DNA from: Chloropicon primus
Lineage: Eukaryota; Chlorophyta; Chloropicophyceae; Chloropicales; Chloropicaceae
Assembly (NCBI GenBank): GCA_023205875.1
Contig: CP060759.1
Span: 969,501-1,033,500 of the forward strand
Direction of reading: 5' to 3'
Length of the DNA: 64,000 nucleotides
Below the pieces are notes generated by a model that was not told the DNA's origin, did no database searches, and saw only the letters and a program-made list of their open reading frames with translations. Each line of letters starts with the position of its first letter. Positions within the stretch are counted from its first letter, which is position 1. This document shows, one piece after another, positions 8,863 to 19,226 of the stretch. The position numbers and the translations under genes were made by a program.

Positions 8863-10479
8863 ATGACGAAGATGGCGAACGGGAACGGACTCAAGTCCTC
8901 GAGCAAGAGGCTGGTTCTGTGGTTCAGGAACGATTTGCGCCTGCACGACAACGCGATCGTCGACAAGGCGAAGCGGTCTGTGGCATCCGGGGACTGCAAG
9001 GAGGTCCTTCCCCTGTATTGCTTCGATCCTCGGGTGTTCCAGCGGTCAGAATACGGCTCGCCCAAGACAGGCGTGCACCGCGCCAAGTTTCTGGTGGAAT
9101 CTGTGATGGACCTCCGCGAGCGACTTCGAAGCGTGGGGAGCGACCTCCTGATCGCCGTGAACAAGCCCGAGAACGTCATCGCGGACCTGGTTGGCGACAA
9201 CGGCACGTCCGTCTTCGCTCAGAGGGAGGTGACGCACGAGGAGCGGGTGACGGAGTCCCTGGTCGAGGGAATCCTGGCCGGCAGCGAGAGGGCGCGCCTG
9301 GAGCTCTTTTGGGGGGCCACGCTCTACCACAGGGGCGACCTGCCCTTCAAGTCGAACTTGAGGGACCTTCCTGACGTTTTCACGCCGTTCAGGAACAAGG
9401 TGGAGAAGCAGTGTAGCGTCCGCTCGCTCCTGTCCGAGCCACGGGCCGGGGACTTGCCCCTGGGCGATGCGGCGAACCTGCCTCTGGTGAAGAAGATGAC
9501 GAACTACGAGCCGTCGCTGAAGGACATCCTTCCTGGCGTCGACGTCCCGGACCAGGACGAGCGATCCAGCTTGAGCTTTCGAGGGGGGGAGGCCGCGGCC
9601 CTGGAGCGACTCAGGTACTACCTGTGGGACAGCGACCTTCTCTCGACGTACTTTGAGACCAGGAACGGCATGGTTGGCGGCGACTACAGCACGAAGTTCT
9701 CGCCGTGGCTCGCGAACGGCTGCTTGTCCCCAAGAAAGATTTACCACGAGATCAGCGAGTACGAGCGCGAGAGAGTGGCGAACAAGTCCACGTATTGGGT
9801 GGTCTTCGAACTGATTTGGAGGGATTTCTTCCACTTCTATTGCGAGAAGCATGGCAACAGCGTGTTCTACCCGGGCGGGCCCGCGGGCAGGCGCACCGAC
9901 TGGAACAACGACTGGGATGCCCTGAGGAGGTGGAAGGAGGGGCGGACTGGCGTCCCCTTGGTCGACGCGAACATGAGAGAGTTGCTCCACACCGGATTCA
10001 TGTCGAACCGAGGGAGGCAGAACGTGGCCAGCTTCCTCGCCCTGGACCTCAAGGGGGACTGGCGGGTCGGGGCCGACCACTTCGAGAGCTTGCTGCTGGA
10101 TTACGACGTGTGCTCGAACTGGGGGAACTGGGTCTCGGCCGCGGGCCTGACCGGCGGGAGGGTGAACCGCTTCAACATCGTGAAGCAGTCCAAGGACTAC
10201 GACAAGGCCGGGGAGTACATCAAGCTGTGGATTCCTGAGCTCAGGAAGGTGCCCACGCAGTACATTCACAAGCCTTGGGAGATGCCACGGAGCGTCCAGG
10301 AGTCCAGCGGGTGCTTCATTGGGCAGGACTACCCAAATCCAGTCGCCACGTCAAAGGCTTGGGAAACGTACAATAAAGGCGGAAAGAAGAGCGAGAAGAG
10401 CAAGCCGTACAGGGGCTACTACGAGAAGAGAAGCGTCAGAAAGGAGAAGAAGAAGAGCAATTTTGAGATGTACGGCTGA
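8863..10479 (+). CDS. CRY-DASH: Cryptochrome DASH (photolyase/cryptochrome family)
   Basis: 538 residues from ATG 8863; a second ATG at 8872 is equally possible. FAD flavoprotein; DASH members repair CPDs in single-stranded or loop DNA and may signal blue light. The N-terminal Rossmann part is clear (LVLWFRNDLRLHDN, residues about 16-29). DASH-type features include YGSPKTGVHRAKFLVESV and, in the FAD domain, STKFSPWLANGCLSPRKIYHEI, VFELIWRDFFHFYCEKHG, MSNRGRQNVASFL and YDVCSNWGNWVSAAGLTGG. A basic, Tyr/Lys-rich tail ends the protein. No long organelle transit peptide is apparent, unlike plant CRY3. No introns. Assignment to the DASH subgroup is confident; in vivo role is not determined by sequence. 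Confidence 0.93.
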   Translation: MTKMANGNGLKSSSKRLVLWFRNDLRLHDNAIVDKAKRSVASGDCKEVLPLYCFDPRVFQRSEYGSPKTGVHRAKFLVESVMDLRERLRSVGSDLLIAVNKPENVIADLVGDNGTSVFAQREVTHEERVTESLVEGILAGSERARLELFWGATLYHRGDLPFKSNLRDLPDVFTPFRNKVEKQCSVRSLLSEPRAGDLPLGDAANLPLVKKMTNYEPSLKDILPGVDVPDQDERSSLSFRGGEAAALERLRYYLWDSDLLSTYFETRNGMVGGDYSTKFSPWLANGCLSPRKIYHEISEYERERVANKSTYWVVFELIWRDFFHFYCEKHGNSVFYPGGPAGRRTDWNNDWDALRRWKEGRTGVPLVDANMRELLHTGFMSNRGRQNVASFLALDLKGDWRVGADHFESLLLDYDVCSNWGNWVSAAGLTGGRVNRFNIVKQSKDYDKAGEYIKLWIPELRKVPTQYIHKPWEMPRSVQESSGCFIGQDYPNPVATSKAWETYNKGGKKSEKSKPYRGYYEKRSVRKEKKKSNFEMYG

Positions 10480-10615
10480 GCAGCCAGCCGAGTAATGATG
10501 TAGTGCAGAGTGAATCATTGGGGACATCTCACATCGAAGCGAACCACCATCGAGTGACTCTTCTTCCCGCAGTCGCTACCCCCACCCCTTTCCACAATGG
10601 CCTGGCGCGATCGTC

Positions 10616-10620
10616 TGTAA
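10616..10620 (+). terminator. Candidate TGTAA polyadenylation signal of cryptochrome DASH
   Basis: TGTAA occurs 137 bp after the stop codon. Confidence 0.45.
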
Positions 10621-11194
10621 CGTTTTGAAGAGAGCCAGGCGACAAAAGGGGTCATCCACCTCAAGGGAGAGGAACCAGAGAGACCAGAGAGAAGAGGAAG
10701 GACACATCACAAAACAGGACACAAAAAGAAAAACAAAAAGAAAAACAATGCATTAACCTGCCTTTGGTGGTAGGTTGATTGGTCGAGGATCTGGTGCTGC
10801 TATGAATTCTTCTCGCTCCACTTCCAAGGGTTGGTGCGAAAGGCAATGCAAGTGATGAAGTGCCTTGGCGAGGAATCGCATTCACATCGCGTCCTTGTAT
10901 TAACTCCAGGAATCACTGTCGTCTTCGTCCTCGTCTGATCATCGGTTTTCTCGATCCAGTCGACCATGTCATCGTGCTCGTTCGCCATACGTTTGCATAT
11001 CTCGGGGATCCAATCACAAGGCGGATCCTGGCTTCGAGCCCACTGCAGAACTTCAAGGTGACCTCCTGCAGCTATTCAGAATAGGACAATATATCTTTTC
11101 GGAAGACTCCCTGGCTTCGGCTTTTTCTTGCAGATTTTTGTCCTCCTCTCGGCGTGGGCTGACAGCCATTGAGAGCCATTGAAAAGTTATCATC
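10621..11194. other. Intergenic region with no recognisable gene
   Basis: Only short frames (the longest 74 codons) are present, none with a family resemblance. An A-rich stretch near 10714-10748 is the one compositional feature. The last part serves as 5' flank of the AGPase gene. Confidence 0.5.
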
Positions 11195-12954
11195 ATGGTG
11201 GTGGCGACGAGTCGCCTGACTCCCATGGGGGTGAGAGGGACGGGTGTTGCGGGGGGTCGAGCGAGGTCGGTGGCCGGACCCAAAGCCAGCAAGCAGGTAA
11301 GACGAACTCCCTCCACCGGAGCCGAAGGGGGCCTTTGAAGGAAGAAGGAAGAAATCCCTTTGGGGGGGGTGGGCCAAGTCAGAGGGGAGGGCCGGTTCTC
11401 GCGCTTGGTCTCTCTCTCTCTCTTGGAACGACGCAGTCTGACTCTTTCTCTCTGCCTTTGGGACAGTCGAAAGCGGTCGCGAGGAATGCGAGGGAGGCCG
11501 CCTTCTTCGGGAGCGAGGTCGCGTGCGCCTCACGTGCGAGCCCGCGCCTCGGGTCCAGGGCCGGGAGGAGGCCGATGCTCAAGCCAGTGGCAGTGATCGA
11601 GAGGCCGACGGTGGACCCGGAGTCCCTCAAGGCATCGACGCGCTCCGTCCTTGCGATCATCCTCGGCGGGGGGGCCGGCACGAGGCTCTACCCCCTAACG
11701 AAGCAGAGGGCGAAGCCGGCCGTGCCCATAGGCGGGGCGTACCGCCTGATCGACGTCCCCATGAGCAACTGCATCAACAGCGGGATCAGCAAGATCTACA
11801 TCTTGACCCAGTTCAACTCGACGAGTCTGAACAGGCACTTGACGAGGGCGTACAACTTTGGCAACGGAATCAGGTTCGGGGGTGACGGCTTTGTTGAGAT
11901 TCTCGCCGCGACCCAGACTCCCACGCCGGGGGGGAAGGACTGGTTCCAGGGGACCGCAGACGCTGTTCGGAGGTACGCGTGGCTCCTCGAGTCCGTGAAG
12001 ATCAGGCAGGTCGAGGACATCGTGATACTGAGCGGCGACCACCTTTACAGGATGGACTACATGAAGTTTGTCCAGAGGCACAGGGAGACGAACGCGGACA
12101 TCACGGTCGCCGCGATACCTTGCGACGAGAAGAGGGCCTCGGACTTTGGGCTGATGAAGATCGACAAGACGGGGAGGATCAACGATTTCGCGGAGAAGCC
12201 AAAGGGAGCGGCGCTGGAGGAGATGAAGGTGGACACCACGATTCTCGGCCTCACGCCGGGCGAGGCCTCCGAGAAGCCCTACATCGCCAGCATGGGCATC
12301 TACGTGTTCAAGAAGGAGGTCCTCATTGACCTGCTGAACGAGAAGATGCCGACGGCGAACGACTTTGGCTCCGAGATCATCCCGGAGGCCGCGGAGGACA
12401 TGAGGGTCCAAGCCTACCTCTTCAACGACTACTGGGAGGACATCGGGACCATGAAGAGCTTCTTCGAAGCGAACCTGGCCCTGGCCCAGCACCCCCCCAG
12501 GTTCGAGTTCTACGACGCACTGAACCCGATCTTCACCTCCCCCCGCTTCCTGCCTCCGGCCAAGGTGTACAACTGCCAGGTCTCGGACGCGATCATCTCC
12601 CACGGCGCCTGCCTCGAGGACTGCGAGGTGGACAACGCCATCATCGGCCTCAGGAGCAGGGTCGGCAAGGGCGTCAAGATCCAGGACGCCATGCTGATGG
12701 GCGCGGACTACTACGAGAGCGAGGACCTCAGGTCGAAGCTCCTGGCGGAGGGCAAGGTCCCCATCGGCATTGGGGACGGCAGCCTGATCCAGAACACCAT
12801 CGTCGACAAGAATGCTAGGGTGGGGAAGAACTGCGTCCTCGTCAACAAGGCCGGGGTGGAGGAGGCGAACTTGGAGGAGGACGGCCTTTACATTCGCTCG
12901 GGGATCGTCACCGTCCTCCACGACGCGACCATCCCAGACGGGTTCACCATCTGA
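11195..12954 (+). CDS. APL: Glucose-1-phosphate adenylyltransferase (ADP-glucose pyrophosphorylase), plastid
   Basis: Makes ADP-glucose from glucose-1-phosphate and ATP, the committed step of starch synthesis. I read two exons, 11195-11296 and 11467-12954 (GT-AG, phase 0), giving 529 residues. Exon 1 encodes a Ser/Arg/Gly/Val-rich leader starting [15 protein letters not shown], typical of a chloroplast transit peptide; an unspliced frame also stays open upstream but starts with low-complexity sequence. Catalytic landmarks are [62 protein letters not shown] and DYWEDIGT. The C-terminal beta-helix (ADYYES...[20 protein letters not shown]) resembles plant large subunits more than small ones, but the N-terminal half has small-subunit traits, so the subunit class is uncertain. 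Confidence 0.93.
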
Positions 12955-13036
12955 AATCTGAGGAGCAGAGGCAGGGGGGGACACGGAGGGAGCAATAATA
13001 ATCGGGGGGCGTTGCCGCGAGACGAGAGACATCCAT

Positions 13037-13041
13037 TGTAA
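13037..13041 (+). terminator. Candidate TGTAA polyadenylation signal of AGPase gene
   Basis: TGTAA lies 83 bp past the stop codon. Confidence 0.5.
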
Positions 13042-13467
13042 CTACAATCAATCAATCAATTCGGCTATTACCTTTAGGTTTTAACTAGAGTTATATTCGA
13101 AAACTGCGGTGTATCTACACCAGCCACGAAGTGCAAAAGACCGCCACATGATAGAATCATAAGACTACGCAACAGTCTTATCATATCCAGGGGTAGCACC
13201 CGACCGCTTCTCCAGCCACGGCCAAGACGACGACGAGTGTAATCGCTTTCCCATTTACACGATTACGACAATCTACACCTTTTGACATTTTGCATTCGAA
13301 GTATCGAAATTCGAATGTGGAAATGTCTTCGCCCCCTTTGATTTCACGTCTTGGTCTCGTCTGGAAATGTTTGGGTCCCGCTGGCGGCGGCGAGGCGGCT
13401 GAAAGAGCCCAAAGGCCGGAGGGCAATCAGTCAGTCCCCAGTTGCTGCGAACGATAGACAAGACACC
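13042..13467. promoter_or_regulatory. 5' flank of the eL8 gene
   Basis: 426 bp with no supported coding frame, presumably promoter and leader of the ribosomal-protein gene. No specific element could be identified. Confidence 0.3.
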
Positions 13468-13637
13468 ATGGTAAGGCGACGACCGAGCGAGACGAAGACG
13501 ACGAAGACGAGAGGAGGGGGACGGGACGAGCGCGAGGGAGAGACCGGACGAGGAGGACGGACGATCTCCGCTCGCGTCGCGGCCTCGACTTCACCCCGGC
13601 ACCACGAGTGATGGGGAGAGTCCGTGCTTGTTCGTGT

Positions 13638-13673
<36 letters not shown>

Positions 13674-14778
13674 TGTGCGTCGAGAAACGAGGAAGAGTTC
13701 GTGTGCGAGAGAGCGGGAGGAGGACGAGTCGGGGGCAAGCCGCGCCGTTCCTTGGGTCGAGGCTTTGTGCGGGACGAGTGGATGGCGTTTTGCTTTCCTG
13801 TTCGTTCTTCGACGGAGGTCGATTGACTGCACTGGGACGTGTGCGGAGCGTGGCGACGACGCGAGGAAGGGCGCGGAGTGCGGACCGACTGAGCGAGTGG
13901 GCTTGGCGAAGACGCGCGCCGCGTGGTGGATCTCGTGACGCGTTTTGAAAGTTTTGAAGAGGAAGAGACCTTCTGACCTCTTGTTCTCTGTTTCGATCTT
14001 TTTCTTTCTTTCTTTCTCGCAGGCACCAAAGAAGAAGGTACCAGCTGCTCCAATCTCCTCGAAGAAGTCTTCGGGAGTGAAGAAGAACTCCAACCCTCTT
14101 TTCGAGACCCGCGCTAAGGCTTTCGGAATCGGAGGAGCCCTTCCAGTCAAGAAGGACTTGACCAGATATGTCAAGTGGCCAAAGTATGTCTTGCTCCAGA
14201 GGCAGAGGCGCGTGTTGTGCAAGCGTCTCAAGGTCCCTCCTAGCGTGAACCAGTTCACCAAGACCTTGGACAGGAACGTAGCTGAGTCCGTGCTCAAGCT
14301 TGCCCTCAAGTACAGGCCAGAGGACAAGGCCGCCAAGAAGGAGAGGCTCTTGAAGGAGGCCGAGGCCGCCAAGAGCGGAGGATCCGTCGACAAGAAGAAG
14401 CCAGTCGTCGTCAAGTACGGAATCAACCACATCACCTCCCTCGTGGAGCAGAAGAAGGCCAAGCTCGTGGTCATCGCCCACGACGTCGACCCTCTTGAGC
14501 TCGTCGTCTGGCTCCCTGCCCTTTGCAAGAAGATGGACGTCCCATACTGCATCGTTAAGGGTAAGGCCAGGTTGGGAGCTGTGGTCCACAAGAAGACCGC
14601 AACTGCTTTGTGCTTCACTGAGGTGAACAACGAGGATTCTAGGGAGTTCTCCAAGATCGCCGAGAGCTGCCACGGCATGTATAACGAGGCTCAGAGAATC
14701 TCTTGGGGAGGTGGTATCATGGGCGCCAAGTCCCAGGCCATGATGAAGAAGAGAGCCAAGAGAATGGGAACCAAGTAA
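13468..14778 (+). CDS. RPL7A: 60S ribosomal protein eL8 (L7a)
   Basis: Cytosolic large-subunit protein, 252 residues. Exon 1 is the initiator ATG alone (13468-13470); a 552-bp intron (13471-14022) follows directly with GTAAGG at its 5' end and a pyrimidine-rich tract plus CAG at its 3' end; exon 2 is 14023-14778. Splicing yields MAPKKK, the usual start of this family. The L7Ae/L30e RNA-binding fold spans about residues 125-215, with [27 protein letters not shown] and [18 protein letters not shown]; the eL8-specific N-terminal extension [30 protein letters not shown] precedes it. Codons are strongly biased (AAG, CTC, GTC), fitting high expression. An intron at or next to the start codon is common in ribosomal-protein genes. 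Confidence 0.97.
13637..13680 (+). repeat. (TG)n microsatellite in the eL8 intron
   Basis: About 40 bp of nearly pure TG dinucleotides inside the first intron. Confidence 0.9.
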
Positions 14779-16642
14779 GCATCGTGAACTACTACTAAAA
14801 TAACCACCATTTACTATATGAATAGTTTCTAGCACATGCACTCGCGCACAACACAACACAACACACTTTTGTTTGGTCTCCCTGGGTCGAGTCCGGGATT
14901 GATGATAAAGCATTCTAGGCTTTGGGGGTGTTGAGGAACACCGGAGAAGGAGAAGGAAGGAAGGGAACCGTAAACTCGATCATCTCTTTCGTACACAAGG
15001 CGAGCGCTCTCTCTTGGCAAGATTCGACGCAAGAAAAACGCGCGCTTGTTGTTGTGGGGAAGGAGGTGGATTTCTCTCTCACGAGGGGCAAGTTCAAGTT
15101 GGTTGCTGGCCTTCATTTCTTGGCTCTGGGGGCAAGTGAAGGTTCTCTGAAGGTACATCGCGGTCCTCTCCTGTGGTCTGCGGCATGCTGATAGATGGCC
15201 TAGCTCCAAAGCTTTGGTGCTGTTCCGTGGTCCGATTTAACAACAGCGTACGGCGGTGAAGTGCATTCCTCGCTTCGGCGCCCCCGCTGCGAGCGTGCAC
15301 AGCGGCGCAAAAAACGATTGATGCCCTTGCTTGAGGACCAGAAAGGGCAGGAAGAGCAGCGAATGTCGCACACCTTTCCGAGATGGAGTGGGGACGCTTC
15401 CTTCGTTGGACGCCGTTTCCCGTTTTTCTCCCAAGCACTTTCGCTTTGCCACCCCCGGTTCGGGGGAGGTCCTGGCCCGCAGAGGGGGGCAGCGCTCCCC
15501 GCTGGAGACGCAAGAGCAGCGCGCAGACGCAGCAGCCTCCAGCGGAGTCGGGTCGAAACCACACGCACAGTCCCGCCGCCAAGCCTCCTCGGAACCGGAT
15601 GGGCAAGAAAATATTCTAGAGGCGCCAACCTCGTGCTTTGCTTTCGGAGACACTGGAGGCGGAGCCCTCCAGAGACTTGGGCGTTCCTTCGCCGCATTCG
15701 AGCAAAAAATCATTCCTTCAACCCGCTTTCGCTTCTCTTTCCTTCTCTTTCCTTCCAGGTGTCGTGCTCTCGAAGATCGCCGAGGCGCTACCACAGACAC
15801 TGTGGAGGAGTGTGTGTGTGTGTGGGGGGGTGCGTCCTCCTCCACTTCTCCCGTGTGCCTGGCTCGCCCCGGGAGGGTTTGCCGGTGCCTCGTTGAACTC
15901 CCGCATCGGGTTCGACTGGACTTGGCCCCTCCGCCTTTACCCTATCCTACTGTGAACAAGTAGCTCACCTCGCACGCAAGAAGGCTTCGATGTGGCACAA
16001 GCAGAGAGGAAGCGACGTGTTGCACGTTCCTGGCAAGGCGCGCTCCACCACGACCACGTAACGAGGCAGGAACGCTTGCCAGTGGTGTCGGGCAGTCGGG
16101 TCGGTAGAGACCAATCACGCAGACCCTTGGCGAACAACAGAAAGACATCCTCAGAGGTGCTTCAAAGCCTGAACGCGTACGCGTCGTCTTCCGCGCGCTC
16201 GAGTCCTCGGTCGGTCGGTCGGTACCCTGCTGCTGCCAGAGCGATACGCAAGGGCGAGTTCGAGTTGTGTACGTGTGTGTGTGTGTTGACCTCCTCTGCG
16301 AGGGGAAGCGCAAAAAGAGTTGTGTTGGATGATGATGAGACAAAAAAAAAGTTCGTTTTCGTTTCGCCCCGCGCTCCTCCTAGTCCTCGACAGGACGACA
16401 GCAGGGCTCTGCCGTCCGCGTCTCACGCACGCCTACGGGTACCACCGGGCAAGCGACAGCGACAGCGACAGCGACCGGAGAACAACTTCTTTTGAGGGTG
16501 CCGCGTCAGCCCGAGCACGTGCTCGCAAAAAAGTGAACCCCGCCAGAGGGAGAGGGAGAGGAGGAGGAGGAGCGAACAAAATGCATGTAAAGGTGGGAAA
16601 TATATATTAGCTGAGTGTTGTTGAGCGCTTCTTTGCTTGGTC
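14779..16642. other. 1.9-kb region without a recognised gene
   Basis: Several overlapping frames of 80-210 codons exist on both strands between 14900 and 16500, but none shows family motifs, and their composition is that of random GC-rich DNA. Short TG/GT tracts occur near 15809-15824 and 16267-16285, and a GCGACA repeat near 16455-16474. Pyrimidine tracts followed by CAG (for example near 15750-15760) leave room for short exons or a non-coding RNA that I cannot identify. Confidence 0.45.
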
Positions 16643-18664
16643 TCACTTGTTGTCGAGGCCGGCGTAGAGGGCCGCGATGGCGCTCTCGAACTTGGCCTTG
16701 AGCTGAGGCCTCTTGAGCTTCATGGTGGGGGTGAGCAATCCGTCCTCGATGGTGAAGGCGTCTGGGGTCAAGTAGATGGCCTTGACCTGCTCGAAGCCGT
16801 GGAGCTTGGCGCTCCTTCCCTGCTCCTGGATGCTCCTGAGGACGGACAGCATGACGCCGTTGTCCTGGCACAGGGCGGCCATGTCCTGGGGGAGTCCCCT
16901 CTCCTTGGCCCACTGGAGGATGTAGTCCGGGTCCGGGGACACCACGGCCACGAGGTCGCTCCTGAGGGAGTCGCCGTACACGAAGATCTGGAAGACGAAC
17001 GGGGACCTCTCGCAGATCTGCTCGATCTTCTCGGGGGCGACGTACTCTCCCTGGGCGAGCTTGAACAGGTTCTTCTTCCTGTCGATGATCTTCAGCTTCC
17101 CTCCTGGGATCCAGCACCCGACGTCTCCGGTGTGGAACCACCCGTCCTCGTCCAGCACCTCCTTGGTCTTCGCCTCGTCGTTGAAGTACCCCTGGAACAC
17201 CGTGGGACCCCTGATGCAAATCTCTCCCCTTGGGTACGGCTGGTCCGAGTGCAGGTAGGACATGTCCGGGATGTCCTCCAGCTTGATCTCCACGCAGGCG
17301 AGCGGGGGGCCGACGTGGCCCACGCTTGGGTCGTCGAAGCCGCTGACGGTGACGATTCCGACCTCCGACAAACCGTAGCCCTCCACGACGTTCGCGAAGC
17401 AGACTCTGAGGAAGCTCATGACGTCCGGCGAGATCGGGGACGCGCCGGAGACCATGAACTGGACGTTGCCGCCGAGCTTCGCCCTCAGCTTGCTGAAGAC
17501 GACCCAGTCCCAGAACTTGCCCCACCTTCCGCCGCTCTTGTCCCCCTTCTCCAAGGCCTCCTTCTTGGAAGAGTAGGCCGCGTTGAACATGGCTCTGGTC
17601 AGCATGCCGCTCTCCTTGATCCCGGCGTTGATCTTGTCGTAGATCCTGTTCCACAACCGAGGGACGCTGACGAAGACGGTCGGCTTGAGCTCCGTGATGT
17701 CGTCGAGGAGGCTGAGGACGTCCCCGCTGAAGAAACCGATGCTCACCCCGTGGTGGGTCAAGAAGTTGAAGAGGGTGTGCTCGTAAATGTGAGCCAAGGG
17801 CAGGTAAGAGATGTGGACGTCCCCCTGCTTGACTGGGACGACCTCAGCCCCCGCAATGTTGGCGAGGATGTTGCTGTGAGTGATCATCACGCCCTTGGGG
17901 ACGCCAGTCGTGCCAGAAGTGTAGCAGATCTTGCAGAGCTGGGACGGCCTCGGAGGGACGTGAGACTTGGGGTTCGCCTGCCCCAGCTTGAGGAGGTCCT
18001 GGAACTTGATCACCTCGCACCCGAAGCTCCCGGCGTTCGCGGGCAGGGCCTGGCCCTGGGCCAAGCCGAAGACCACGACGAGCTTCACGTTCTTCGCGTC
18101 CCTCGCGGAGGACAGCAAGTTGTCCAAGACCTTGTGGCTGCAGAACACGGTCTCCACGTTCGCGTGCGAGCAGATGTACTGCACGGAGTCCGGCCCCAAG
18201 GTGTCGTAAAGGGGGACGGGGACCATGGAGTACGCGTGGCAGGCGTGGTCCGTAATGGACCACTCGACGCAGTTCACGCTGTAGATTCCAACGTGGCTGC
18301 CGGGCTGCACCCCGAGGTGGATCAGCCCCGATCCTATCGCCGTCCTCGCCTCGCCCACCTGAGAGAACGTGAGCCACGAGTACTTTCCGAGGTTGCCCTT
18401 CGCGTCCTCAACCCTCTGGCCGAGGTACGGCAGGTCCGCGAACCTCGTCAGGCTCGACTCGAGGAGGTCGTACAGCGTCCTCACGTGAGCGAACGGCGGC
18501 GCGAGGCCCTCCACCAGCCTGTGGGGGCTGTGGATCGACCTCCTCACCCTGAACTCGTGGTCCGTCTCCACGTTCTCCGGCAACGCCACCGAGTACGTGT
18601 CCACAATGTCCGTCACCGCGAACTGCTTCTTCAGCTGCTCCACCCTCTTCGTCGCGGCTTCCAT
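16643..18664 (-). CDS. LACS: Long-chain acyl-CoA synthetase
   Basis: Activates fatty acids to acyl-CoA with ATP. 673 residues from ATG 18664, no intron. ANL-superfamily motifs: CYTSGTTGVPKGVMITH (P-loop, residues about 265-281), YLPLAHIYEH, VSGASPISPDV, VEGYGLSEV, GWFHTGDVG, and IIDRKKNLFKLAQGEYVAPEKIE, the last containing the long-chain signature. The whole sequence resembles eukaryotic LACS of the plant LACS6/7 and animal ACSL type. The C-terminus ends GLDNK, so no canonical PTS1 peroxisomal signal is present, and the N-terminus has no clear hydrophobic anchor. Location is therefore unresolved. It may feed acyl groups to lipid genes such as phytyl ester synthase at 28.5 kb (inference). Confidence 0.93.
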   Translation of the reverse strand: MEAATKRVEQLKKQFAVTDIVDTYSVALPENVETDHEFRVRRSIHSPHRLVEGLAPPFAHVRTLYDLLESSLTRFADLPYLGQRVEDAKGNLGKYSWLTFSQVGEARTAIGSGLIHLGVQPGSHVGIYSVNCVEWSITDHACHAYSMVPVPLYDTLGPDSVQYICSHANVETVFCSHKVLDNLLSSARDAKNVKLVVVFGLAQGQALPANAGSFGCEVIKFQDLLKLGQANPKSHVPPRPSQLCKICYTSGTTGVPKGVMITHSNILANIAGAEVVPVKQGDVHISYLPLAHIYEHTLFNFLTHHGVSIGFFSGDVLSLLDDITELKPTVFVSVPRLWNRIYDKINAGIKESGMLTRAMFNAAYSSKKEALEKGDKSGGRWGKFWDWVVFSKLRAKLGGNVQFMVSGASPISPDVMSFLRVCFANVVEGYGLSEVGIVTVSGFDDPSVGHVGPPLACVEIKLEDIPDMSYLHSDQPYPRGEICIRGPTVFQGYFNDEAKTKEVLDEDGWFHTGDVGCWIPGGKLKIIDRKKNLFKLAQGEYVAPEKIEQICERSPFVFQIFVYGDSLRSDLVAVVSPDPDYILQWAKERGLPQDMAALCQDNGVMLSVLRSIQEQGRSAKLHGFEQVKAIYLTPDAFTIEDGLLTPTMKLKRPQLKAKFESAIAALYAGLDNK

Positions 18665-19226
18665 CTTGCACAAACTCCACGCAACTTACGACGCCAACCA
18701 AGTGTCTTCTCGTCTTCGCAAACAAATGATACCTCCAACGCGTACCGCTCAAAGCTCCGCACCGCACCGCACCGCCAACCGTGTGGTGAAAGTTCTTCCT
18801 CCCCCAGCGCTGACCTGTCCCCCCTCACTCCTCTCGCCGGAAAAAAATCTCATAAATCTCCTCCCTCGTAACGGCGGGTGCGTGCGAGGCGACGGACGAG
18901 GTGAGTGCTTTGGACGAGGGAGAGAGGGGGCAGAGGGGGGGGGAGGGGGGGAGAGAGGGGAGGTTTTAGGCAACGCAACGCGTTCTTCTCCTCCTCGCCT
19001 TGGTCTCTCGAAAGAGCCTCGCCCTCGCTCGAAAAGAACATAAAAAAAATAACGCGCTCCACGGGGAGGAAGCTCGGGCCTGAGGAGCTGACTCGTTCGT
19101 GTGCGCGCGTGTGTGTGTGTTTGCTTCCCTCGTTTGACCGAAACCGCCCCCGTGAAGCGGCAGAGAGAGAAGGTCTCGCGGCGGAGAGGGGACCTGAGAG
19201 CTCGCGAAGCACTGGCACTTTCAAGC
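18665..19226. promoter_or_regulatory. Divergent intergenic region between LACS and kinase genes
   Basis: 562 bp between two divergent start codons, with purine-rich (GGGAGAG) and TG-rich stretches and no supported coding frame. Presumed to hold both promoters. Confidence 0.3.

Noticed and set aside
10661-11084. Short opposing frames downstream of CRY-DASH
   Set aside because: 62-75 codons, no similarity, no conserved start context; treated as non-coding.
11695-13032. 445-codon minus-strand frame
   Set aside because: Shadow of the AGPase gene.
13431-14913. Long minus-strand frames over the eL8 gene
   Set aside because: Antisense of eL8 with low-complexity His/Thr runs created by the TG microsatellite.
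14922-15963. Open frames of 60-211 codons between 14.9 and 16 kb
   Set aside because: Several frames overlap on both strands with no motif, and all look like chance frames in GC-rich DNA.
16637-18871. 744-codon open frame on the plus strand
   Set aside because: It lies antisense to the long-chain acyl-CoA synthetase. Its composition is that of a mirrored GC-rich gene and it has no family motif.
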